A stretch of DNA of 64,000 nt, from NCBI GenBank assembly GCA_964017185.1, contig OZ024869.1, positions 59,298,761-59,362,760 of the forward strand. The letters run 5' to 3'. Under the pieces are notes generated by a model that was given only the letters and a program-made list of their open reading frames with translations, was not told the origin of the DNA and did no database searches. The position numbers were made by a program, and so were the translations under genes. Source of the DNA: Rugalucina vietnamica (lineage: Eukaryota > Mollusca > Bivalvia > Lucinida > Lucinidae). Each line of letters starts with the position of its first letter. Position 1 is the first letter of the stretch. Of the stretch, positions 35,970 to 46,680 are shown in pieces.

Positions 35970-36615
35970 ACCAAAGCTGATCTGTCATGTATGTAAATTG
36001 AGCCTGCCCTTGAATCAGAGTTTCGAGGTGCATGTGGTCGCCTGTGCCGGTGACAAAGTAGAAAAACCGAGCCAGTGTTCTATCTGCAAAGTGACTTTAA
36101 TCAAGGATGAGTACCGGAGGCGACATATGAAAAGGGAGCATGGCAAGGCTCAGGAGGAGACACACAGTGATTGGGACTCAGACCCCGATGTTGATGTTTT
36201 GGATCCGTGCTCCAGGAAACGTGCTATGCCCAAACCTGTTCCTGCTCCGGTCAAGAAGACCAAAATGGATGTTGAAAAACCACAGACCGGGCTGGTGAAA
36301 ACGGCAGTTATTAAAGTACCAGCTACTGCCTCGCAGTCAAGGGTTGTTCCCCGTCCTTCTGCTGATGTGAGAAATGTTGTGAAGAAGCCAGGGCGTGACT
36401 GTGCGTGAAATGTGTGTGCAAATCATGAATTTCAGACGGAGCAGAAGGAGAAAGGTTATTGTGTGCATTGCAGTCTTGAGTTTGGAGATAGGATGATGGC
36501 CTGCATGCATCAGGGTATCCACGCTTTGGGCAATCCCTCGAAGTGCAACGTGTGTGGGTTTGTTGGTCGGGATTCACGGGACTTCTTTCGTCATAATACC
36601 TGGGGTCATAAGTAG
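35940..36615 (+). pseudogene. C2H2 zinc-finger tail of the Gypsy polyprotein
   Basis: One frame, shifted by one base from the integrase frame near 35950, is open to 36408, has one stop there, and continues to 36615. It has four Cys/His clusters: CHVCKLSLP with H and C following, CSICKVTL to H-x4-H, CVHCSLEF to H-x3-H (C-x2-C-x12-H-x3-H), and CNVCGFVG to H-x4-H. A basic, proline-rich linker (KPVPAPVKKTKMD) separates the second and third. The overlap with the acidic integrase tail suggests that the intact polyprotein ended in these fingers. A host zinc-finger gene is less likely, because no splice sites or other exons are seen. Confidence 0.6.
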
Positions 36616-37610
36616 GAAGTAGTATGACACGATATTTTGCTGTGTTTTCAATGCTCCAAGGATGAACTGTAACTGACAAAATATGTATGAACATGAATGA
36701 TAAATGTTGGTGATAGCTCAGCAGATTTTGTTTTGGAAACTTTCGATTAATGACACGATACTATGTCATTTGTATTACATGCCTGAATAAACATGTCTGG
36801 GAGTTGACATATATTTGGTTGACTGTTTATGAGAAAAAAGATAAAGCCAAATGTTTGTTTGTGTTTCCCTGTCAAAGTTTAAAATCATTAAGCGAGTCCC
36901 TTAAAATTGGAGGCGTGGGTAATGTGACGAAATTACTTCGGTAAATAGTAGAGCTTATGATTTAGAAAAAGCCATTACTTGTCATTGTAAAACGAAAGTA
37001 CGTCGTCTGATTTCCACGTTTCCGGTAAAATCAAATTTACTCAAACTCATTATTTGGTTGGTATTTTTATATGAAATCGGTACCAATTTAATCAGAAATG
37101 ATTGCTTGTTTGTGTCTAGCCTCTGTTTTGCCAGATAATGCCTCTAAAAGCAGATTTATGCGACATTGGGGACCGTTACACATGATAAGGTCTCCTGGGC
37201 GCTTATAAGTGTAAACAGCTGGACGTCACGAAATATACCCATGGCTTCAATGGACTCGTCCTGATAATAGGCACAGCCCAGAGATTGGACGTCACTGCTG
37301 GTATATAAAGGCCTGTTTGTACACAAGTCGAAGAAGTCGATGGTTAGATCTCGAAGAGAGCAGATCGTGAAAATAATTAATTAGATAAATATTAAGAAAA
37401 GCTTTAGTGGCTACATCGATATAGTGTGAGGTAGAATAGGCTAAGTGAAAACTCCGAATTGTTAGTCCTAAGTAACCAGGTGAAATAGGGTATCTAAGTG
37501 GCTGGGTAACCTCCGACCTGATAATCCTAAGCAACCAATCATACGTGCCAACTGGGTCACTAAGCACTGACGTTACGTTGCGCCGCATAACTTTTGGTGG
37601 TGTTTCCTCA
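36616..37610 (+). repeat. Possible 3' LTR of the Gypsy element
   Basis: It follows the last stop directly, is non-coding, and has promoter features (see 37219-37310). Without a second LTR in the window the borders cannot be fixed. A tggtggtgtttcc stretch at about 37599 could be a primer-binding site after an LTR end, but this is speculative. It could equally be host DNA. Confidence 0.3.
37219..37310 (+). promoter_or_regulatory. TATA box with two upstream GGACGTCAC motifs
   Basis: gtatataaaggc at 37301-37312 is a strong TATA box. ggacgtcac, a CREB/ATF-like site, occurs at about 37221 and again at 37288, just upstream of the TATA. The arrangement would drive plus-strand transcription, towards the GPCR exon but opposite to it. 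The LTR of the Gypsy fragment is the simplest owner. Confidence 0.4.
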
Positions 37611-37915
37611 CACTGATCTTAACAGCTTTGACAACTGCAATGCACATGTGCATGCTATGCATGTGTTATTGCAATGAAAATGATACTACATATGTGTTGA
37701 TTCATTATGTGTTGAAATTTCATCACGAAATGTCAATAGCTAAATAAATGATAACATTTTACACGTATATTCCGATGACCCCACGTACCTAAGTACAACT
37801 TCAAAACATTTATGACGCCTAAGAACGGTTAGATACAAAAGAAGTATGTGCATCGTTTGCAGCACAAAGTGCTGGTGTGATTGTACCTTTAACGAGCCAC
37901 AAATATTTTTCTTAC

Positions 37916-38321
37916 CTTGCAAATAGCGAATCAGAACACATATAACAGGTCCAAATATGAAATTCTTCAGCATGATAGGAACAATGGTAAACGGCATACA
38001 GAAAACGGCCAACAGTAGGTCACTGACACTCAAATTCAACAGAAAAACATTCGTCACCGTTCGCATTCTTTTATTCTGAATTAAAGTTACGATCACGAGT
38101 AGATTTCCGCTGACCGATAAAAGAAACACAAGACAATAAATAGGTATAGTAACAATTTGCTGAGTGTCTAGTGGTGTTGGCTGGAACGTCCTTGTTTTCC
38201 GGTATACATCTGTGGTTGCAAAGGCGTTCAAGCTATATGGCAGAATTCCAGACGAGTTTGAATATTGTTCACTGATGTCCTTTAAAGACTCTGTCCAGGA
38301 AGGAATCGAAAAGTTATTCAT
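37916..38321 (-). CDS. First coding exon of a cholecystokinin/sulfakinin-like GPCR
   Basis: The exon encodes 135 residues and one base of the next codon. It starts at an ATG and ends at a good splice donor (gcaag, then gtaagaaaaa) at 37915. The N-terminus carries Asn-glycosylation sequons (NFS, NSS). TM1 is about residues 56-81 with the GN signature (72-73). Then come an NKRMRTVTNVFLLNLSVSD stretch (D2.50 at 101), TM2 to about 117, a KNFIFG loop, and C128, the conserved TM3-start cysteine. The NKRMRTVTN, FCMPF and LKNFIFGPVIC strings are typical of CCK/gastrin/sulfakinin receptors, class A peptide receptors coupled to G proteins at the plasma membrane. The remaining exons (TM3-TM7) are not seen in the window to the left, so the first intron is over 37 kb or the gene is cut off. 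The open frame continuing past the donor is intron. Confidence 0.8.
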
Positions 38322-38521
38322 TTTTCTCGAACAATTATGATACTTTTATGAAGGTAAACATGTCCAACACAATGTGTAAAAGAGCGTATGATCATGTTTT
38401 TCGCAGACAATTAGTTGTAAAAAGGACTGAAAAAATATAAATCGGTTGACCAGTAGAGAAGTTCTGGACAAAAACAAATGTGAATAGATATTTTCTGTAT
38501 GGACAAAAATCATGGAAGTGA

Positions 38522-38522
<1 letters not shown>

Positions 38523-38560
<38 letters not shown>
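38523..38560. repeat. ATT microsatellite
   Basis: About twelve perfect tta/att units, just upstream of the receptor start codon on the minus strand. Confidence 0.95.
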
Positions 38561-38561
<1 letters not shown>

Positions 38562-38596
38562 CTGACAAAATTGTTTAAAACCCTAAATTAAGACCA

Positions 38597-39167
38597 AAGG
38601 CCTAGGGAATTTAAGGCCCCATGTGTTGGTAAAAAATTGAATTTTAGAATTTTGAGGAGAGAAGTATTGCAAATAGCAGGTATAGGCCCCTGCTTATAAA
38701 CTCTAGCTCAACTATCACATCCAAATTACACATGTTGCCATGGCAACGCTCCGGAAAGCATAGAAATGCCACTTTTTGCAATTTTGGGTCTATGTTTCAC
38801 CATTCAACATCATTTTCAACTACCGGCCCACGCGACGAACAATTTCTTATTATGAAATAATTATGAAGTATCATCCAGCAACATCCATGCTAAGTATCAT
38901 TTTGTTCGTCGTGTGGGCTGGCACTTAAAAATTAAAAAAATGTGTTCAGAAATGGTCAAAAATAGACCCAAAGTGCAAAATGTGCTCTATCGATGGTTCT
39001 TCTGGGCGTTGCCATGGCAACGCTTGTAGGATAAATGAAGCACTTGTTCTTGTTTTTAATAGAGGAGACATATGACTGTTTTGAGGAATAGTTTTCTCAC
39101 CTAAATTCCAAAACTTATTTTTAGCAAAATCTGAGGCCATAATCAGGCGTTAAATGCCCTAGTCCTT
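38597..39167. mobile_element. Palindromic MITE upstream of the receptor exon
   Basis: The left end (aaaggcctagggaatttaag) pairs with the right end (gcgttaaatgccctagtcct). Internal arms also pair: gttgccatggcaacgc at 38734 with 39006, tttgggtctatg with catagaccc-like sequence, and gcccacgcgacgaacaa with ttgttcgtcgtgtgggc. The centre is near 38880. It resembles the TTAA palindrome arms in carrying GTTGCCATGGCAAC. The 64-codon frame at 38946-39140 is within it and is not a gene. Confidence 0.65.
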
Positions 39168-41929
39168 TTCATTCATTCAAGTATTTAGTTTTGAATAGCA
39201 TGATTTTTTATGATCAGGGATTACCTCCGAAAGATACAAAGTCCCTATTCGAATTCAATCTCAGCCATAAATAAATACTATATCTCTGAGGACCGATTTT
39301 CAACGTTTGTATGATCAAGATCCCGGCGGCAAAACCTTTTTCTTTCTTCGTTTATACCAATACTTCTGCGAGCTCAGGTTTTACATGCATGTAACTTATT
39401 AGTTTCGGTAATATAAGTTGCTCCCTGAAAATCCATGTTGTGCATAATTTTTCCATAAACATGACTGACGAATCTGAATTTCTTATTCCTGTCGTTTCTC
39501 TGCTAAATTACACCGATATCTGAAAATCATTGATGGAGTTCTTGGTTCTTGTCATGTCCATTCTAACCTATAACACAAAATGACATCTCATTAATAGACT
39601 TCCCCTATCGGATGTAATTAGCAATCTCCGGAGACAACTGAACAATACACAACTAAAGAGCTTCCTGCCACTGAACAGTGTTCCACAAAAACCGATTCTC
39701 CAAACTAATAAAAGCCATTTTAGTTGGCCTCCTAAGGCCCAAAAATATTATTCTGTTGGCATTTTCGAGTACATTTTGGCATCCATGCTAAATGTGTACC
39801 TTTAATGTGTAACAATACACGCTAGGGTGGATGCCAAGTCTGAAAATGCCCCAGAATCCCAAAACTAGGTCAAAGGTCAATTAGGTGCAAAATTTCATAT
39901 ATTTCAACATTATAACACTATTTTGTGAAACATTTTCAATTTATTTGTAAAAATGATCCCTAAATTATATCTAGTACATTTGTGTGGTTTAATCGGCTTC
40001 ATTTGTTACAACAAAAGAATGTAGATCTAGGTCAAAGGTCATTTTAGTGCAAAAAAATGCTTATTTTTCATGCTCTTTTACAGCTGACTCTATAACATGA
40101 GTGTCAATGGTATTCTGATGGGGATGCAGTTCTTTGAGGTTCTATTGAGACTCTTGTTACTAAACTGAGTAGTTTTTATTATTTAAAGATGATGTTCAAT
40201 ATGGCTGCCAAAACAAGAAACGGCTTTATACATACAAACAACTTGCCTTCATCTGAGAATTCAATATTATTGAACTTTCTTATATTGTAAATTGTTAAGT
40301 TTTGTAAAACTAAAACGTCTTATACATTTATGCTATTGATCATCATCAGTTAATAAATGATATTGATTTAGTTAAGGTTAAAGGTCGTGTAAGGACAAAA
40401 TCAATATTTTTTGTGTGTTGTTTTGTAAGTTTGACCCTGAAAAAATTGATGAATTGCAAAAATAGACTATTGCTGGTAATCAGTCAATTCAAATGAGTCA
40501 GCTTGATATAAATGTTTGATATATTAGTTATTTGTACAGATGGTAGTCACGATGGCTTCCAAAACTGCAATTTTTAAAGAAATATTGGTAAAATTTTATT
40601 AAATTATGTATTAAGAACGCAATTAATTTTGATTTCATCGCAACTTTGTTCCGAGCGTATTCTCTTCAATATTTTATTTATTTCTTTTTTTTTTTTTTTT
40701 TTTTTTTAGCCATCAAACCAATTTATTTTTCAAAAATGAAATTTAATGCTGCCAGTTAAATAAATAGTGTATTATAATAATATAGTTAATATCAAATGAT
40801 AATGTAATATGAAAATACTATAAAGTACTACTGATCACTACTATCAAAATAATGCCCATTTGAAATTAGGGTTGACTCTAGTCATATGTTTAGATAGACT
40901 TTAAATTTGTTCCACATTCAGTAAGCTGGAATCAACTTGATGGCAATTAACATGAGATTACAAGGTGTAAAAAGCATTTCAAATAGAACAAAAAAGGTTT
41001 CCCTGATGTACAGATCCTAATTTTATTCCTATTCAAGTGAATCAACCACATGGCCTCTTATGTACTAGGTCCCATTGTCAAAGAACATTTTTGTCGGTTT
41101 TATGGTGGTATGACATTGAATTAGTAGTTTTCACCTTGTATGGTTGGTCTATGTCGTACAAGGAGTGTAGTTTGTATTGCTCAGTCTAATTTCACACTTA
41201 GAGCAATTGACTTCTCAACCATAACAATGACGAACACAGTTGTTTTAGTTGTATTGTTGGTTGCAACATATTCATTCAAACGAATTCAACACAGATTTAC
41301 ATAAAATATAAAGGATCTTAGCTGGGAGTCGTCAGAGAGAAATACAGCACATTAATGTAATGATGGTTGACCTCAACAACCAATTACTACTGCATTTGTT
41401 AATTCGTTTCAGCAGACTTTGCAAATTATGTAAGCGATGCTCCTATGATGTAAAGGAAAATTATTCGACAACTCATTTTTCATTAACATTGCGCTTTTGC
41501 TGTTCTGGTCCTTTATTGGTCTAGATTTATCATAACTCTGCTACCACTGGGTGAGGTATGGTTTATCAGCAGAGTGATCCGACTGTATTTGGAAGGGTGA
41601 ACATTTTAATATAAAACTTTCTGGAAGTTTTTGTTGTGGAGACTCTGATTATATAGAGATTTCTTACATCGGTAGAGAGATTGGTTTGGTTGATGCTGAC
41701 ATTGAGATGTTAGGTCTTCGCTTCTAAAGGCATTTCTACATCCACCCATTCATTAACAAATCATATCGTAACTTTGAGGATTTTACACAATGGAAAATAG
41801 GGTATAGTATGAAATCATTATATAGTTGTTATTGCATGATTATCATAAACAAAGCAATTCCAATTCATTATTTAAGCTTAGTTACTTTAAAGTAAATGGA
41901 CTTGAAGAATATGTTCAGTGTTTAAATAG
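39168..41929. other. Unassigned AT-rich DNA
   Basis: No gene-like frame. Around 39840-40620 there are repeat-like phrases (aggtcaaaggtcaattaggt, aggtcaaaggtcattttagt, aatatggctgccaaaacaag) that look like diverged units of a roughly 180-bp family. A poly-T run is at 40685-40707. Beyond that I see nothing. Confidence 0.5.
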
Positions 41930-41941
41930 ATGAATATGAAA

Positions 41942-42192
41942 AGTCACTGCAGATCCAAAAAAAGGTCTGGCATGACTCAACTGAGCTCAGCCTATAAAGC
42001 TAAAAATTATCGTCGTAGAGCCGTATTAATAAAAACTCTCATTAGCAAAAGGTCATTTTCACCCACCGTGTGTGATTTACTCGCCTATATATGCACTCTT
42101 AACTTGTTTTATAAGTCACTGCAGATCCAAAAAAGGTCTGGCATGACCCAACTGAGCTCAGCCTATAAAGCTAAAAATTATCGTCGTAGAGC
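41942..42192 (+). repeat. Duplicated 80-bp segment
   Basis: 41942-42022 and 42114-42192 are nearly identical (agtcactgcagatccaaaaa through attatcgtcgtagagcc). The spacer has atgcactcttaact, matched in inverse by gctaagagtgcat after the second copy. The 99-codon frame spans both copies because the sequence is duplicated in frame; I do not recognise the product. Confidence 0.8.
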
Positions 42193-42529
42193 CCTTGTAA
42201 AAGAGCTAAGAGTGCATAAAGTGCTATAAATTCATACCCCATTTACACCATGCACAAGATTATGGTAAAATGCAATTGAGAAACTTGGTACTTTGTGGTA
42301 GCATGCATAAGTGCAGTAAACTACCATTTGTGGTTGCAGTGGTAAGATAATAACAACGACCAGATAAATCAGATGGCTATAGTCCACATTTGCATTTCAT
42401 CCTCAACATTTTGGCAAACAAGCCCAACAAAACTCCCTGCCTCTCGTCAGCTACTTTTACAACTGAAACATTTCAGGATATGTGAATTTGAATGCATGTC
42501 CAGGCTTTACCCTTTTTTGAATTAATGAC

Positions 42530-43160
42530 CTCAGCTGACCTTTGACCTCAATGGCTTACATAAATTATTGTGTAGATATTCATTATTCATTTCAGAGACA
42601 TACTGCAAATGTTTTGGGAAACTTTCTTAAAGCCAGCCCATGATTTTGTGAAAGAATACTATTATTTAGTTAATTTTGAGGTTTGCATATTCTTGAACTC
42701 ACATGTCTTTTGACATAATTTCGCGACACAGGGACAATAACAGACTTGAAATCTACCTGCATGAGTTTGGGTACATGTCAATGAATAAAATGAGCACATA
42801 TTATCTAACGTCCGTCCATGATCGATATAAAAAGTTACTTGATTATTGTAACAGGTGTTTGATACTTTGCACCCATTTGACTTTTGACCTAACTATGCCA
42901 CCTAGTGGCAATTACAGACTTCACCCCTATGTCTTTGGAGACATGTCAAGGAATAATATAAGCACAAGTTACCTAAAGTCAGTCCATGATTTTTGCAAAA
43001 TAAAAAGGTTAATTCTCATTTTTACACATTTTTGGTATTTTTGCACTTGTTTGACCTTTGACCTTATTCTGTGACCCAGGGTCATTTACAGACTTGGCAT
43101 CCACCCGTACGAGTTTGACCACATGTCAAGGAATAATTTGAGCATAAGTAGACTAATGTA
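42530..43160 (+). repeat. Tandem repeat of about 185 bp
   Basis: Three and a half diverged units carry gacctttgaccttattctgt, a caattacagacttcacccct-like block, gacatgtcaaggaataatat and agtccatgatttttg. The style resembles the ggtcaaggtcatc family. The 123-codon frame at 42703-43074 crosses two units and is not a gene. Confidence 0.7.
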
Positions 43161-43170
43161 CTCAAAAATG

Positions 43171-43418
43171 CCAAAGCGGCCCCCGTGGCCGAGCGGTTAA
43201 GAGCGCTGTTTCTTAATCACTCGATCATCTCACCGCTGTGTCTGTTGTGGGTTCGAGCCCTGCTCTGGCCACATGTGAGACAAGCCAAGTTCTGCTTGCG
43301 GGTGTGCCAGGTGGTTTTTCTCGGGGTCTTCCCGTTTTCGCCCACCTACTGATTTGTCCGTCTCATATGAGCTGAAATAATCTTGAAAGGGACGTAAAAC
43401 TGAATTTAAAAAAAAAAT
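43171..43418 (+). mobile_element. Full-length tRNA-derived SINE
   Basis: The head cccccgtggccgagcggtta (A box) and gggttcgagccctgctctgg (B box) are 55 bases apart, like a long-variable-arm (Leu/Ser-type) tRNA. A body follows with cttgcgggtgtgccaggtgg, ttcccgttttcgcccaccta and catatgagctgaaataatct, ending in aaagggacgtaaaactg and an A-run. It is the best copy of the family represented at 5371, 9966 and 30893. Confidence 0.85.
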
Positions 43419-44018
43419 GCCAACAAAACGAAGAATAAGCGACTTTTTTGGATTTGGACTGCCAAGTATTTCGAAACAGAGATACCTTGAGGTTTTACGA
43501 CGAGCAGCAAGCGCAGTTGAATTAAAGTTCAAATGTTGCTTAACGTTTAGCATTAAAATCGCATATATAAGTAAATTCCGTTTGAATCAAAACTCTCCAT
43601 AATTATAATTTACTGGTCGAGGCCACGTGTTTTAAATTATATTTATCTAATATACTCAACAAAAAAGTTATGGAAAATGCGTTTGAGAGCCTATCACACA
43701 AGAACTGTTTTATGTCATGAAATGTGAACTTCATATTATCATTAATTATCTTTTTTATTTTTCAAACGAGGGCTTATTTGAGATGATAGCCTTTACAGAA
43801 GCTTGGCAAATTAATGTCAAAGTTGACTGGTCGTCCCTCCACTTTTCACAAGATTGCCATGCCGTTCGGTTTGTGTATCAGTTGTCACTTGAGCTTCAAT
43901 AACCATATCCCAATATGCACATTTTCTCATGAAAACACTGCTCAATGCACATACTGAGGTGATCAGACCTGTTGTAAAGCATTTTTCGGCACTAGAGTCA
44001 TTGTTGGTACCAGGATAA

Positions 44019-45400
44019 CCATGTCCGATGAAAATCTGGTAGACTGGTTTTCTTTTAACTGTATGCAGGCAAATCCCGGTAAGTTTCAAGCAATTGCTGT
44101 TGGTAAGAAAACTTTTGAAAAATCTCCAGTTTTTCGTCTTGAGTCTGTGAACATTACATGCGAAGAAGTCAAATTATTAGGAGTAGATATTGATTTTAAT
44201 TTAAGTTTTGACCAGCACATAAGTAATATATGCAAAAAGGCAGCACAGCAATTGAATGTTATGAGACGAATCGGACATAATATCAGCTAACTTAACAGAT
44301 TAACAATTTTCCATACATTTATCTTGTCCAATTTCAATTTCTGTTCTTTGGCTTGGCATTTTTGTACTGAAAGCAATACCAAAAAGATGGAGAAATTACA
44401 AGAAAGAGGCCTTAGGTTTGTCTATAACGATTTTTCCACCTCGTATGAAGATCTTCTTAACAAAGCAAAACTTTCAACTCTACATATAAGACGAATGAGA
44501 ACTATGGCCATTGAAACGTTTAAAATTTTGAATAATTTAGCATCGCCAGTTCTTACAAATATTCTCCAAAAACGTGAAAATCGTTATAATTTTCGTTATT
44601 CAAACATTTTACAGATTCCGAGTGTTAAAACCAGTAAGTTTGGTAAGAACTCCTTTAGATACGCTGCACCTGTGCTGTGGAACTCATTTCCAGAAGAATT
44701 TAGAAAGTGTTCTAATTTTAACCAGTTTCGGCAGATGATTTTATCTTGGAATGGTAAAGAATGCAAATGTGTAGCTTGCAACTATACTTAAAAGTAACCA
44801 CGGCACAGGAGTAGCAATATGTTTAAATTAGAATTGTTTTATGTGTTTTCTTTGTATTTTAGTTACATGTTCTATGTTCATTTTTATAATTTTGTTCTTG
44901 TTTTTAAACCTTTAAGGTCCTTTAGACTAACCGTCTGCTCTGGACACAAACGTTTCTGGAGAGTCGGTCTGGCTCGTGGAGAAGCTTCGGTGACGCTCTG
45001 GTGCCAGGTCCATTGGGTCCACGGGTTTCATTATTATAAAGTTTAGCATGATAATCTAATGTGCTAATTTACTGTTCTAGACATATAAAATAACTAGTAG
45101 TATACTAATTTATTAAGTCATATTTTAAAAACTGTTTTAGAAGAAATTGACTATATTAGCATTATATTTAAAAGAAGTCTTATTTAAAACAAAATTTAAA
45201 CATATAATTAACTATATTCAATCTTAACACGTGTATTTAAAATTGTCAATGTCTTTCATAATTGATGTTTTTCAGCTGTTTTACTTTTGTTGATTATATA
45301 CAATTGTTGTTAATTAGTCGGTTAAAAAGCTCATCAGAGCTTATGTTGTACTTTTGTGATACTTGCCGACTCAAAATAAATCTTATCTTATCTTATCTTA
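44019..45400 (+). mobile_element. 5'-truncated Jockey/CR1-like LINE with TCTTA tail
   Basis: The C-terminal end of a reverse transcriptase is followed by about 590 bases of 3' untranslated sequence and a short-repeat tail (tcttatcttatcttatctta, 45381-45400). Everything upstream of the RT thumb region is missing, as is normal for 5'-truncated LINE insertions. The frames at 44819 and 45262 lie in the 3' UTR and are not genes. Confidence 0.75.
44021..44791 (+). pseudogene. Reverse transcriptase C-terminal domain, one stop
   Basis: One frame encodes NCMQANPGKFQAIAVG, then VKLLGVDIDFNLSFDQHIS (the 'LGV.ID..L.F..HI' block of LINE reverse transcriptases), QLNVMRRIGHNIS, a stop at 44288-44290, then SNFNFCSLAWHFC, KKMEKLQERGLRFVYNDF, RRMRTMAIETFKILN and a terminal NSFPEEFRKCSNFNQFR block. 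The order and motifs match Jockey-superfamily (Jockey/CR1/I-type) RT tails. The catalytic YxDD and the endonuclease are absent. With one stop in 257 codons it is fairly young but inactive. Confidence 0.8.
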
Positions 45401-46021
45401 ACAGGAAACTTGCAGACGCTCACATACATACGCTGTATTTACCACAAGAATGAGCCAGTAAAATCCCAGAGCTGGCAGGTTAAGCAAAGTTCAACATCGG
45501 TTTGCGATATAGAATGGTCTAGGAAGTCTTCTGCTGGGGAAGGAGTAAAACCCGGGACCAAAATCCAGGACCATTATTTTCACGGTCATCAAAAAGGCAC
45601 TATCATATGCGTGTGTAGTTTATAAGGTCATTTAAATGAAGTAAATCATCGTTTCGAATATTTGAAATTTTGATCAAAATATGGGACCCCATATGGGAAC
45701 CCTACCAAGACCCGGTTGTACGAAGCTCCAATAAATTTAATCATGGATTAACATTTAATCAACGATTAAATCGCTAATGGTGGATTAGTTAATAAATGCA
45801 TTTAATCCAGTTGTACGAAACGTCGATTGCCGCTTTATTAGTTAATTGAGGTTTAATAGAGGTTTAATAGAGAGTTCGTCATTAAAAGTAACGTCACAAG
45901 TAATATTACGTCAAACGACGTTACGTTACGTTGTACGCGTGCGGGTTAATTGGTCTTAATTTGCATTTACGCGCAGTGGCTAAGCAAAATAAAGTCATAG
46001 CCGCATTGCTTCCGCAAACAT
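45401..46021. other. Unassigned DNA with a repeat-like edge
   Basis: From about 45712 a block rich in taatc/gattaa phrases starts with cccggttgtacgaagctcc and repeats ccagttgtacgaaacgtcg near 45818. This suggests two diverged copies of a transposon end. No gene is seen. Confidence 0.35.
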
Positions 46022-46054
46022 GAAATAAATAAATAAATAAATAAATAAATAAAA
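46022..46054. repeat. AAAT microsatellite
   Basis: Eight units of aaat/taaa. Confidence 0.95.
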
Positions 46055-46359
46055 TGTGTTCCCATAGAAGCGATTTAACCCGTCATTGGAAACATTGCAT
46101 CGCAAATGACACGAAATTATGATAGTATTTCTATAATGTCTGATTTCGATAGGAAAATACAATAGATGATCACAAGTGACTTACAGATAATTCAGAGATG
46201 CATGGTAATAAGACACTTTAACATTTTTTTCGCACGGGCAGCTAAATAACGGTACGAAATGTAATCAGAATCGACACACTCTAGCATTAATTTTGGGAAA
46301 GCGTTTGTCATTGAAATGAGCAAAATATTTAAAAGTATATACACCAGTTAACCCTTACC

Positions 46360-46680
46360 AGAGGACCACTGGTCCTGAGAACGCTCACCTGAAGCCTGAC
46401 GTTGGAGCATTTAGTCATCATGAACTGACCTTGACCTTAAATATTCACATACCTTTACCGACTTCATTAGTTGTCTGCATCTGCCAAGTTTCAGGTCTCA
46501 GGTTGCAATAGTTTCTGGGAGGACATTCTGGTGAAACAGCGGCCTCTGTGACATGGTGGGTTAATCTATTTCCCTTCTAGGGCTCCAGGTTACAACCCAG
46601 GGCTTGACATAGAGACTTTAAACTGAGGTTTCATCTCCAAATGACCTTAGCTGTTGACTTAAAACAAAAAAACAACATAT
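46360..46680 (+). repeat. ggtcaaggtcatc-family fragment and SINE
   Basis: 46370-46530 has the 'accactggtcctgagaacgc' and ttagttgtctgcatctgcca blocks seen at 62970-63060. About 46533-46680 is a decayed SINE with a tRNA-like head (ggtgggttaatct, then ccaggttacaaccc), a V-like domain (aaactgaggtttcatctcca) and an A-rich tail. Confidence 0.5.

Noticed and set aside
36323-36694. 123-codon minus-strand frame
   Set aside because: It is antisense to the zinc-finger tail of the Gypsy element.
37740-37915. C-terminal part of the 193-codon receptor frame
   Set aside because: It follows a strong splice donor and does not resemble TM3 or later receptor sequence, so it is intron read-through.
42703-43074. 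123-codon plus-strand frame
   Set aside because: It spans two units of a 185-bp non-coding tandem repeat and shows no domain.
43171-43260. A functional tRNA-Leu or tRNA-Ser gene
   Set aside because: It is followed by a SINE body and A-tail, and copies with the same body occur at three other places.
44819-45046. 75-codon plus-strand frame with hydrophobic start
   Set aside because: It lies in the 3' untranslated part of the LINE.
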